Shown here: positions 26,801-36,300 of the stretch, piece after piece | Layout: every line of letters starts with the position of its first letter | Position numbering within the stretch: the first letter of the stretch is position 1 | Assembly: GCA_009741485.1 (NCBI GenBank) | Contig: CM019238.1 | Span: 7,793,477 to 7,857,476 of the forward strand | Source: Malurus cyaneus samueli | Lineage: Eukaryota > Chordata > Aves > Passeriformes > Maluridae | Reading direction: 5' to 3' | DNA: 64,000 bases | The notes under the pieces: model-generated | Databases searched by the model: none | What the model saw: the letters and a program-made list of their open reading frames with translations, nothing else | Told to the model about the DNA's origin: nothing | Position numbers and translations under genes: made by a program

Positions 26801-29800
26801 AAAAGTGGCAAGAGGGTTAATCATTTGCTTTGTAAACAGCATTAGCTTTTATGATATCCTGTCAGGAATCATGAGTGATTGGTGCAATAGAAAATTCTCT
26901 CATCTTTCTGGAGCTGAGCTTTGCTTGTGCTTCATAACTTCCCACCAGTGAAAACAAAGCCTTGAAAAAAAAAAGCCCAAGTTGACTGGGAAAAATGCAA
27001 TTTGTTCTGGGTAAGGAAGTAACTCTTCGGCACATAACTCTAGATCTGTTCCTGTGCCTTTGGGACAAGTAGATGCACACAGGCTGTCTCTGAGGGGACA
27101 GGGGTTCTTCAGGACAGGGCTGTATCTGTTTTGTGTCACTTCATGCACATTGCAAGTAAGAAACAAGATAGTAATATTCTTCCTACATTTCTAGTCTGAT
27201 AGGGTTATTAGCCTGTTTTTAAAATGGATTGACAATTGTATTATTGTATATTAACCTGAAACGACAAGTTCTTATAAGATAGTTCAAGTTCTCTCAATAT
27301 ATTTATTTCTTAGTGATGAGATTGGGTCAGGATAGCAGTTGTTTGTACTATAAGCATAGGGAAGAGACTTCTGTGATCCCCCCACTAATATTTGAGTCTA
27401 TTTCCCAAAGTTTTGGGAATTAGGAGTAAAAAAACTTCTTTATTTCTTGAACATTCAATGCTTCTGTCCTGGTCTAGGACAGCACATCCTTGTGAGACCT
27501 CTGTTCAGGTTCCCCAGCCCTGGCTTGTTTGAGAACAGCCACAGCTGTGAACTATCTCTGTGTCGAGGACACCACACTGCGCGAGGATGGGAATGCCAGA
27601 TAATTTCTCTGGGAATGCACTTCTGACTGTCTTTGTCCAGAACCAAGTCAGGACTGTGCCTGTTTCACTGGCACTGACCTTGCTCTTCCCCCTGGCAGGT
27701 AAGTGGCAGTGTGCTCAGTGTCTACAGTGGTGATTTTGGGAGTGTGGATGCCCAAGGAACTGTGGAATTTGCCCTAGACTATGATGAGAAGAACCGGGAG
27801 TTCCAGGTGCACGTGTCCCAGTGCAAGGACTTGGCTGTAGTGGATGAGAAGAAAGGCAGATCTGATCCGTGAGTGATGTTTCGGTGCCTTGCTGAATTTT
27901 GTGTTCTGGAGGATTTTTATTTTCTTTAAATGTCATGGTTCCTTCCTTCCTGCCTGCCTGCTTATTAGAGAGCTTGGCGATGTGGGGCAATATCCAGCTG
28001 GAGTTTGTGTTCTTTTCTAGGTATGTCAAAACTTACCTGCTCCCAGACAAAGCTAGGATGGGTAAGAGGAAAACATCAGTGAAGAAGAGGACAGTGAATC
28101 CCATTTACAATGAGGTGTTACGGGTAAGAACAAAAACACGCTCTGGAAACCTCTGTTATAGTAAGCACCTCTGTCAGGCAGGTCTGGAAAGATTTTGCCT
28201 TCTTGGCCAGATCTTTTGCCTGCCTCCTGCCAACACTGCACTGCTCTTCCCTGGTATGGTTTCTCTGCACCCATCTGTGTGGTATCCAAGATTTCTCTGC
28301 CAAAACCATGCAGCAATCTTTGCATGCAATAGGGACCTGCAGTCAGAGCAAGGGCTGTTTGCTCTCCCCTTCCCTGGAATGCAGTCACAAGGCATGGGAC
28401 TAGTAAGAAAGGTCTGCATTATGTGATCATACTCATCAAAGCATAGAGGATTAGTTAACAGTGCCCAGGCCTGTGTTGATAATTCTTGAAAGAATATTTT
28501 TGCCCTATGATGAATGGAGCACCAGGTTTCCCTGTGCTCTGCAGAAAATCTTTGTTGGGGTAGTAGTATTGCTACAGACAAAAAAAAAAAAAAAAGCGAT
28601 GTTCAGACTGAAACCAGTCCATTGGCAGTGCATGTGTGGGGTGGTTTGAGTGTCTCAGAGCCTTCTCAAGGTTTTGAGTAGTTTGTGAAAGAAACAGGAG
28701 ACAAATTTGAACCACCTGACTTCTCTTTCTTCCTCTAGTATAAAATAGAGAAAATGGTATTGCTGATCCAAAAATTAAATCTCTCTGTTTGGCACAATGA
28801 TCCATTGGGACGTAACAGTTTTTTGGGGGAGATTGAAATAGACTTGGCCAGCTGGGACTGGAGCAACAGGAAACTCAACTGGTACCCACTGAAACCGCGG
28901 GTAAGTGTGTTTCAGCTGCAATCCTGCTTTCCAGCCCAGCCCTGAAGCCTTGAGGATGGCAGAAGTCCTTCCTGACTCCTCGGAGCTCTTTGGGTGTGGT
29001 AGAGCAGAACAACCTGAGCTGTACTAGGGAACAACCCCTGGACACCTTAGTGCAGTTCAATGCTCAGTCCAATGGCCTCTTGGGTCTCTCTTGCTGACTG
29101 ATCTGTAGGGACACATTCATAAATGCAATCTGACACTAATGAAAGCAACTCTGACATGACTTTGCTGTGCTCTTCACTCACATGGAGACTGTCCCTTAAA
29201 AACAGACAGCAGAGTACTAGGTGAAGCAGCTGACATGCCTTGACAGGTAAATACTCAGGTGCCACTGTTTGTAAAGCATGTACAGCTTCCTGTGTGCTTC
29301 TGGATTCACAGATCTGAGATCCCTTTTCAGCAAATAGAGGACATTTATCTTTCAGAACCAAGATGCTTATATCCGGTTGGACATGTCTGAAAGGGCAGCC
29401 TTGTCCTCTGAATCCTCAGGCTTTTGGTTCTGAGATCGAGTTTGAGAAAAAAAAAAACAAAAAACCTGTGGTAGGAGCTGCCCTATGAACAGGCTGCTCC
29501 AGCTATGGAAAATCAGAGTTTATCCATTTGTGCTGAAGTTAAAAGCTGTTTGCATTGCTGTTTTTCCACAACCCTTCATTTAGTCAGTCACAACTCTCTC
29601 TGTTTCAGAGCCTTTCTGCTGTTAATGGTGTGGATCATCGAGGAGTGATGAGTTTGTCCATTAAGTACGTCCCCCCTGGAAGCCTAGGTAAATGTGGTTC
29701 ATGCATTAAGGACCACTGCCCATCTGCAAACACACAGCTTGCAATGCCTCATCTGCTTAGGGGCTGCTTAAAGGGGAATCTCATTAGAGCAAAATCTTAG

Positions 29801-32028
29801 AGATCAGCACAAAGCCACAACCAGCAGTGTCTGACAGCACTGCCTGCAGCCTACATCTGATTTTCACATCTGGTTTTACTGAGGAAGTGCTGGGGAGAGA
29901 GGAAGTGCTCAACAACCTCCGACTCATCAGCTGTTCTGAGCACTGTGGGCACTGTAGGGTGCTGTGATGTCATAGCAGCACAGAATCCATGTTACTGGGT
30001 GTGGGGCAGGCACAAGACTGGGTTGGCTCAGCAGTTCCTTCTCCTTTCCTGACTGAAACAGCCCTGGCAGGTTGTGTCAGGAGCCTCTGCACTGGCAGGA
30101 GTGATGGAGCTGGCTGCAGAGCTGAGACCCCCAGGGAGGGGCAGTGAGCACAGGGGAGCCTTGGGGGTCCCAGGGTGCCTGGAGAGCCGGTCTGTCATTC
30201 TGTGAGCTGTGGCTCTGACTGGCACGACAGGTTTGCTCTTCTCCTAAATGGCAGGGCCCAAGAATCCTCCCTCTGGCGAAGTTCACATCTGGGTCAAAGA
30301 CGTCAAGGACCTGCTGCAGTTGCGTCCGTCTGGAGTTGACTCCTTTGTGAAGTGGTGAGTGCCTGAGCACGGTGCTGCTCCTGCTTTGTGTCCACACAAA
30401 GCGCTGTGTTTCCTTCTCAGGCTCACCAAGCTGTGCCTCCAGACTGGAAAGCCTTTGTGTGGCACTGGGAGAATTGTAGGGGAGAATTGCCCTTGTTATT
30501 GTGGCCAAATTAGGAAAATTCTTGCTGTGATAAAGCTCTTGGTCAGCATTCAATGCTTCATGTTGTGTTTTTTCTCCTCTCAAAGCTATGTGCTTCCAGA
30601 CACCAGTAAGAAGAGCTACCAAAAGACCCGAGTCATAAAGAGAGACACAAACCCTGTTTTCAATCACACCATTGTGTACGATGGCTTTCATACCGAGGAC
30701 CTGAAGGATGCCTGTGTTGAACTCACTGTGTGGGATCATGAAAAGCTTACCAACCATTTCCTTGGAGGAATCAGACTGGGCCTTGGGACAGGTGAGTATT
30801 TTCCTTTATATTAACTCAATATAAAGTTACCAGTGCTGAACCACAAGGTGAAGTGGGAAGTTACAGAGTATTTTCCTGTTGAGGAGAAACCAGGGATAAG
30901 GTGTCTCAGTAGGTGGTACCTGCACCTTGTCATGGATGGATGGGGCCCTGGTACCATGGTAACAACCCTCTGCTCCCACATTTTCTGCCAACATCAGATC
31001 TGAGGTCTGGCAAAACTCAAGAATCTCCTTGGGTCCCTCAGACAGGGCTCCTGCTGTTACAGGAAAGCAGGCTGCATGAGAAACCACCATTATACTGGTG
31101 CTCCTCTCACAGAGGAATGCCCTGGGTGGACAGGAATGTCACACAGGACAGCACCACCTGGTTACTGCCCAGCCTTGAAGTGCTCTCTGAGAGATTTCAC
31201 CATGTTGCAATCAGGGGTAACTGTTCATTCGGGGACAAGGTTCATGGTAGCTGGAAGGTTGGCCTTGCAAGTGCACCTGTGGCTATTGGATTTGCTTCTG
31301 TGTTCTCTGTTTTCAACCTCTGATGTCACCAGGAGCGTTATGAACTCTCCAGAGGGATGGGGAAACAAGAATAAGACATAAAAATACGAAGTCCAAGATT
31401 AGCTGTGATCTAAATTTAGACTTCTGTCTCATTGACAAGTAATTGGCACCTGAAGATTTGGTTGAATTGGAATTGATATACACACTTTTCTGCTATGGTA
31501 TGTTAGATTCCTATAGAAATTAAACAAGAAAATTTTGATGAATACTCCCCCTTGTCCACAAGAAAATCTTTAAAGGGGAAAACCAAAGACCTTTAAGACC
31601 TTCTTTACCATTTTAAAAGATGCCAAAAGGGCTTGAGCCCAGTATTGCTTTCCTTGGCCAGTTATGTTTAGGGTTCTTGCATTTTCTGGCTTAGCAGTGA
31701 CTTAATTCTGAACTGTGTGTAGAATGGGCATTTGCAGAAGAGCAGGAGGTGCTCAGGTTGCAGCTTGCTGAGGAGAAGTCAGCATCTTTTATGTTAAGGC
31801 ACTGCCTACAGCAGTTACATACCCTCTGAGTATTTTTGCACTGAGCTCTGTGTAGCTCCTTAAGTTTTCTCATTCTTTTCAGGTTTGAGCTATGGCATCT
31901 CTGTGGACTGGATGGACTCCACACAGGAGGAGGTGGCCTTTTGGCAGGAGATGATGTTGGCTGCCAATGAATGGATCGAGGGATTGCTGCCCCTGCGCTC
32001 GCTGGCAGGGAGAAAAAAACTGAAATAA
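11711..32028 (+). CDS. SYTL2-like: Synaptotagmin-like protein, SYTL1/SYTL2 type (spliced, 15 coding exons, ~941 aa)
   Basis: Slp proteins tether secretory vesicles to the plasma membrane. Their N-terminal SHD binds GTP-Rab27 and their C2 domains bind phospholipid. I joined 15 exons by GT-AG sites and phase: 11711-11811, 13894-14045, 18622-18715, 20069-20160, 20777-21904, 23276-23374, 25217-25308, 25764-25865, 27699-27868, 28021-28123, 28739-28900, 29609-29687, 30255-30354, 30586-30791, 31883-32028. They sum to 2826 nt, exactly 942 codons with the stop. Layout: SHD aa 1-85, linker ~86-620, C2A ~625-765, C2B ~795-925. SHD1 and SHD2 are joined without the zinc finger typical of Slp3-5, as in Slp1 and Slp2. 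Total length is close to long human SYTL2. C2 sequences are nearest SYTL2, but the C-terminus ([10 protein letters not shown]) also recalls SYTL1. Family is certain. Orthologue versus extra paralogue is not settled, so the symbol is descriptive. Confidence 0.92.
11812..13893 (+). other. SYTL2-like: Slp intron 1
   Basis: Starts gtgaga and ends ttactgactttcag. No repeat or RNA gene was recognised inside it. Confidence 0.85.
13894..14045 (+). CDS. SYTL2-like: Slp gene coding exon 2 (SHD2, WF motif)
   Basis: Encodes aa 34-85. It carries the SHD2 core [13 protein letters not shown] (G51-E-W-F54), the Rab27-contacting motif of Slp and Slac2 proteins, followed by [14 protein letters not shown] basic run links SHD1 and SHD2 with no Cys-rich zinc finger between them, which places the gene with Slp1/Slp2 and not Slp3-5. 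Donor is GAA A|gtgagt (phase 1). Confidence 0.95.
14046..18621 (+). other. SYTL2-like: Slp intron 2
   Basis: The largest intron here (4.6 kb), with AT-rich stretches at 15850-16950. No exon is required by the frame arithmetic. Open frames inside (for example 17085-17518) show no Slp-like sequence and lack paired splice sites of the needed phase. Confidence 0.7.
18622..18715 (+). CDS. SYTL2-like: Slp gene coding exon 3 (linker)
   Basis: Acceptor is ttacattacag|atgag. Phase 1 entry gives [17 protein letters not shown] and onwards (aa 85-116). Donor is GGA AG|gtaacg, phase 2. It is rich in Ala, Pro and Glu with no domain. The call rests on splice sites and phase, because the linker is poorly conserved between Slps. 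Confidence 0.72.
20069..20160 (+). CDS. SYTL2-like: Slp gene coding exon 4 (Ser-rich linker)
   Basis: Encodes [18 protein letters not shown] and onwards (aa 116-147) and ends AGA AAA G|gtaagt, phase 1, which fits exon 5. The frame requires entry at ...ttcagag|A, while the stronger-looking ttcag lies two bases earlier. Either the inner AG is used, or a small exon between 18716 and 20066 was missed. Confidence 0.75.
20777..21904 (+). CDS. SYTL2-like: Slp gene coding exon 5 (large linker exon)
   Basis: A single 1128-nt open exon for aa 147-523. Acceptor is ttgttgttgttgtag|gt and donor TCA G|gtactg. It is low in hydrophobic residues and rich in Ser, Glu, Pro and Lys, and so probably disordered. 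Features include SLSEGDGT, a [17 protein letters not shown] stretch that looks phosphorylatable, and an acidic [15 protein letters not shown] block near the end. No enzyme domain is seen. Long linkers coded by one large exon are known for SYTL2. Confidence 0.9.
21905..23275 (+). other. SYTL2-like: Slp intron 5 with a CR1-like trace
   Basis: Non-coding. At about 22873-22915 it contains 'aggttgtgaaagacatctaag' followed by 'cttaaagtccaacca', which resembles the reversed CR1 3' consensus (ggttggaaaagacctctaag, tcaagtccaacc). There is a short (CA)n at 23190-23203. Confidence 0.6.
22873..22915 (-). mobile_element. CR1-like 3' remnant (short)
   Basis: A ~40 bp match to the reversed CR1 3' end within Slp intron 5 (gaaagacatctaagatctta, then agtccaacca). 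Too short to classify to subfamily. Confidence 0.5.
23276..23374 (+). CDS. SYTL2-like: Slp gene coding exon 6
   Basis: Entry phase 1 gives [18 protein letters not shown] and on to [14 protein letters not shown] (aa 523-556). Donor is GAG A|gtgagt, phase 1. The NI..KSM..(I/L)Y word is typical of the SYTL2 linker ahead of C2A. Confidence 0.88.
25217..25308 (+). CDS. SYTL2-like: Slp gene coding exon 7
   Basis: Acceptor is gtacctgcag|ca. Entry phase 1 yields [19 protein letters not shown] and on to SPLLLSE (aa 556-586), ending in phase 0 at GAG|gtgggt. It has no long open frame of its own, and phase continuity with exons 6 and 8 identifies it. Confidence 0.88.
25764..25865 (+). CDS. SYTL2-like: Slp gene coding exon 8
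   Basis: Encodes [20 protein letters not shown] and on to SSDMASVSS (aa 587-620). Acceptor is ctgagcag|act and donor TCG|gtaggt, phase 0 on both sides, so it could be skipped without a frameshift. It leads directly into the [13 protein letters not shown] word at the start of C2A. Confidence 0.9.
25866..27698 (+). other. SYTL2-like: Slp intron 8
   Basis: Non-coding. No repeat recognised with confidence. AT-rich around 27180-27440. Confidence 0.8.
27699..27868 (+). CDS. SYTL2-like: Slp gene coding exon 9 (C2A, first part)
   Basis: Encodes [20 protein letters not shown], then [20 protein letters not shown] and [15 protein letters not shown] (aa 621-677). This is the first half of C2A, with both loop-1 acidic residues (VVD..., SDPYV). 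The exon starts GTAAGT immediately after the acceptor AG. This is coding Val-Ser and not a donor, which can mislead gene finders. Ends CC|gtgagt, phase 2. Confidence 0.96.
28021..28123 (+). CDS. SYTL2-like: Slp gene coding exon 10 (C2A)
   Basis: Encodes [20 protein letters not shown] and on to NPIYNEVLR (aa 677-711). The LLPDK...KRKTS..K..NP.YNE pattern is diagnostic of Slp C2A domains, and the lysine run is the usual phospholipid-binding patch. Donor is CGG|gtaaga. Confidence 0.97.
28739..28900 (+). CDS. SYTL2-like: Slp gene coding exon 11 (C2A end)
   Basis: Encodes [20 protein letters not shown] and on to [18 protein letters not shown] and NWYPLKPR (aa 712-765). In loop 3 the canonical D-x-D...D is W-H-N-D...N, so two of the three calcium-coordinating Asp are absent. 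A 16-A run in the preceding intron (28580-28595) is incidental. Confidence 0.96.
29609..29687 (+). CDS. SYTL2-like: Slp gene coding exon 12 (C2A-C2B linker)
   Basis: Encodes [20 protein letters not shown] and then VPPGSL (aa 766-792). The G.(L/M).LS.KYVP motif begins C2B in Slp proteins. Donor is CTA G|gtaaat, phase 1. Confidence 0.94.
30255..30354 (+). CDS. SYTL2-like: Slp gene coding exon 13 (C2B)
   Basis: Encodes [20 protein letters not shown] and on to SGVDSFVK (aa 792-825). GEVH(I/F)WVK is typical of Slp C2B. Donor is AAG TG|gtgagt, phase 2, splitting the Cys codon. Confidence 0.96.
30586..30791 (+). CDS. SYTL2-like: Slp gene coding exon 14 (C2B core)
   Basis: Encodes [20 protein letters not shown] and on to [34 protein letters not shown] and [12 protein letters not shown] (aa 825-894). 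This is the most conserved Slp segment and very close to SYTL2. Donor is ACA G|gtgagt. Confidence 0.97.
31883..32028 (+). CDS. SYTL2-like: Slp gene coding exon 15 (C-terminus, stop)
   Basis: Encodes [20 protein letters not shown] and on to [12 protein letters not shown], ending KKLK-stop at 32026-32028 (aa 894-941). WMDST.EE...W is the conserved Slp tail. [10 protein letters not shown] is nearer SYTL1 (EWVDGLLPLR) than SYTL2. Confidence 0.97.
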
Positions 32029-33375
32029 CCCATCAGTGGTGCCATAGACATGCTGAATGTGTTCATTAGAATTAGGAAACTTCCTGCACCAGGGAGAAAG
32101 AGACCATCCACAGGGCTGCAAGTGTGAGGGTAATAAGGTAATTAATGGACATCACCTTGGAGGTGTTAAGTACTAATCCACTGACAGAGGACATGGAAGA
32201 TGCCAAATTGATGCTACACTTGGTTTTCACCAAGAAGAAACTTAATCTGCCTTTGTTTAAACATTTATGCATTTGAATTCCATTAAGCTCTGGGAACATT
32301 GGCAGAAGGAAAAGGAGATATGGATATTTTATTTTTTTCCTGTTTCTTGTGCCATTTTTTTCTGTGCAGAGATGTAGTTGTACTGGAGCAGCAGCATGGT
32401 ATTATTCATAATCCCAGCGAGGGGTACACTTTGTACTTGGTGTACAATTGCTCCAAGTCACCAGCACAGTGTGACAACAGGAGCTTTGCATTTGTCACTG
32501 TGATAACACCTCTTTAACGTGAGGAAAATTGAGTTCCAAGGTGCATCTAAAGAAAGAGAGTACTATTTGCAGCAGAAAATGAAGCATCCTGAGAGGATGA
32601 CAATGAGGAATTCAATATATTAATTTCTTTCTGCTTTAATCTGAAAGAGTGCAAGGATGGTCTTACAGCTTGTGGAATTTTGCAAGCAGGGTCGGCTTTC
32701 CTGGCTTTCCCACAGGCTTCCTCAGTGACCTCAGGCAAGTTTCTTTGTGAAAAGAGAGTTTGAGTGCAATATAAACTAAAGTGTTTGCCCAAATGTAAAA
32801 TATGGTTACATTACTAATGGGCCTAATCACACTTTGCAATGCCTTGTGTTTAAAACATTTCAATATGAACTAGTGATGTAGAAGACATTCTCATGTTAGC
32901 CTGGCACCAGGGGTCAGGGATGAAAGGTCAAAAGCACACTGGAATGCAGGGGATACTGGGAGGTGGTGGGAGAGGTAGGTAGAGAGTGAGTGGATGTGAA
33001 AGGGAACTGCACAGCTATACTTTCCTGGGGGTCTCCTGCCTCTGCGTCCCCTGCTGCCCTTCTGGTCTTCCTTTCACCTGATGCCTGTCTATGAGTGAGC
33101 TGTCTATGTCTGGATTTTCCCTTTTGCCAGTAGCTTGCAAAAAACCTTTTCACCTGGCACATTGACTGTGGCAGAGTGGTGTTGTGAATAGATTTTGAAT
33201 TGCAGCTTTGTAATTTCTATTTTGGATGTACATATTGTCATTAAATAGAATGTTTTTCTTTAGTCATCAATTGGTCTTCTTGTATCTATTTTTATTGTGC
33301 TCTAAATAACAAAAAAAAAAGCAAGCAAAAGAGGTGTTAAATTTTGTTGTGTCAAAATAAAGCATTTTTGCCAAA
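32029..33375 (+). other. SYTL2-like: Slp gene 3'UTR (inferred)
   Basis: Non-coding sequence from the stop to the first good polyadenylation signal, AATAAA at 33356-33361. A second aataaa at about 33521 could give a longer form. AT-rich, with no protein-coding potential of note. Confidence 0.6.
33356..33361 (+). terminator. SYTL2-like: Poly(A) signal of the Slp gene (candidate)
   Basis: AATAAA in the context tgtgtcaaaataaagcattt, about 1.33 kb after the stop codon. Confidence 0.5.
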
Positions 33376-36300
33376 GGGTAAGTGAAATGTCATGAGGAAA
33401 TATTTTTTATAACTATTCCACTTTAGATTTTGGTTCTGTGATTATTTTGATGTTCTTGAATGGATTGATTTTGTTTAACTCAAGCCTCGTGTGAATTTTC
33501 AGTTCAGCAAAGATGGCTGTAAATAAATGAATGGAAAAATGTACGCCTAGAGTAACAAGACTTTTTCTTTATATGGAAACATTTGGGAGATAATCAGCAG
33601 CTTTAATGGGAAGAAATAAAGAATTAAAGTGGTTTTGCAGTTGGAAAAAGACAATACTTGGAAATGTACCAGTCACAGTAATAAAAGCACTAAGAGAGAG
33701 TCCACAGAGCAACAGAATTAAGCAATGACTGTCTAATGAAGGAACTGATATAGCTGTAACATGTCAGGTCAAAGATATTTTGTATGGGCTCCAGCCTGAC
33801 ATGTTTTGTTTACCAAGATTTGGTAATTTTTGTATGTTTGTGGGATAAAATAACAGGACTGGGCTTAAGATGAGAGCTTTAAAAATACTGTCTTTACCTT
33901 AGATGCAGCACATGTGACGATTTGTACATATGTATAACTGGAGCCCTGGTCATAGGGGTGGTGGCTTGGTGCAGTGAAGTCACCCAAGGGGGTGCTGCTC
34001 TCCTCCCCAGTGCTTCCCTGTCCTCAAGGAGGAAGATGTTTCTGGGGCAGAATTTCTGCTGTGCCTGGGAGAGTGGTTGGTAATGCCAGAGCCTTTGTGT
34101 TGGATAGATCCGGGTCTCTTCCTGGTGGATTCTGCTGATTTCTGTCCATCATGAAAGTGGAGTTAACCCTGCTCCTCCTCATCCTCCTCCTCCTCATGCA
34201 GCATTAACTCATCACAATATTGCCAAAAGTTCTGTTTGCATCAATGGAGCTGGAAATGGTTGTGCTGGTGTTTCAGCAAATTAACATCTTTTTCATTGGT
34301 GGTGGCAGTAAGGGGAGAAAAAGGGGGTCAGTGGGCCAGTTCGTCCCAGCAGAATTACTTCTGTGAACTTGGCACGGGACTTTGTGAGACTATTTTTGCA
34401 TTCAGATTCCATTGAGGATTTTTGTTAATCTTTTGCTGGCTTGTTTATTTAAATTAAGCCCTGATTAACTTAAGGAGCTTTCTTTGGCATTTAATAGTTT
34501 ATCAAAGTAAAAGATTACACTGCCAAACCACACACACTTTTGTCACACAGCTGATTCTGAGGCAGTAAAATTTGCTATGCTCTCTCTGTTTCACTTTACT
34601 GCACAGAAAGTACTTTATCATAAAATTATTTAAGACACATTTATTGCCGGTGTCCTGTGGAGGAGCAGAGGAACTTGTGGGTATAAGGTTAATGGCCTGT
34701 TTGCATGTGCTTTATGATGCTGACATTTGTTGCCTGTGAATGTTGAACCTAACAGAGACTGTGACCTGTAGGTGTGTCCTGATGGTGACAAGAGTGGGGT
34801 TGTAATTGGTGAAAAAATAAGAAAAAACAGATGGAAAGGTTTCTGACTGTATTTAGTAGGTCATGGGTCAAGCAAAGCTCCATGGAAAGGTAAGATTTTG
34901 TGCTGACACGGAATGTGGTTTGTGTCTCTCACTTGCCTGCACACAAAGGTGCCGATGCCAGTGCTGCAGGGGGAGCTGATTGCGGTCCCTGGGCTCTTGC
35001 TGGGAACAGAAATGACCCCAGGGACTGAGCAGCCCAGGGAATGCTGGCTGACAGCCTGGGACCCTTGGGCACCATCCTCTCAGTATCAAACACAAACCTC
35101 AGCACCTACAGTACAGCTGGCAGCTGCTTTCCATGAGGGTTCTGCATTTGCGAGTCAATGCGCTTCCTTCCAGGTTATGTCTGATTTATATCACTTTTTC
35201 TTGGAAATCTTCCAGGAATAAAAAAAAAGGAGAGAAAGCAAAAGTCTAGAAAATATTTCTGCCTCATCAGGCAAATAGAATGTGTGGCCTACGGCCATTC
35301 AAAATTATTCATATTACAGGTATCAGAAACAATTGCAAATAGTTTAGAGGCTAACTAAAGAAGAGAAAGAAAGAATTGTTGAATCTTGATGAGTGTCTCA
35401 GCAGAGATGGAAAAGAAGTGGTTGAATTAATTATCCATTACTAAATATTTGCCTAGCTTTATCCTTCACCAACACAGGGAAAAAACTGAAGTACTGTAGA
35501 GATTTGGAGATAATGCTGGCTAAATAAACCCTTGTGATAATGTGATCTGTTGAAATAAGAAACGCTGTATTTTTACAGTCTTGTTAAAAATGTATCAAAT
35601 AGACTGATGTCTCAAAAAAGAATAAATAGACCCATTTCTGATCCTGATAACTAAGCATGAGCATTTTCAGCACCAGGTTTGATTATTTGTTTTAGTCGTC
35701 TGGTTTGTACTTGAAGATTTTTCATGGCTCTATCCTTTTTCTTTTCCACCTGCTTACCTTGCACCCCTCAGGTGTTCGAGTGAATGCCTGGGAGCAATGT
35801 CCCTCTGAGCATTGTCACAGAGGTCAGCAGACACTGGGAAGCTCACTGCAATGCCCCATGCAAGATTAGTGCTTGCAAAGATGTGCAAGGGACATGTTCC
35901 TGGAGCTCCCAGCTGCTGCGGGATCTACTGACCACGGGAGAGCCTTTGAAACAGAAATCCCTTCCCATGGGCTCAGCCAGGAGAATCCACTGCTTCCCAG
36001 GGATGCATTTTTGGGATGTTCCTGGTACTGGTGGCTCTGCCACAAAGAGCAGCTCTGCCAGGGTGCAGTTTGTGGGGCCCCAGGAGGATTCTGAGTGTGT
36101 TTTGGGACAGCAGGACCTGGCCTCTCCTGAGCAGGAGGTGGCTGATTTGGAGCAATGAGGTTTGAGCAACACTGGGCAATTCCAGAGTGGCCATTCCCAA
36201 TTTTGGGGTATTTGCCATCTTCACCCACATTTCTGAACTCACTGGTTGCTTGGAAGGTGCAAAAACTGAGCATCAGTCTCCAGAAGGCCCATGGAGAAAT

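Noticed and set aside
35784..36158. 124-codon plus-strand frame in the intergenic region
   Set aside because: Overlaps equally long frames on the other strand, has no family resemblance and no splice or promoter context.
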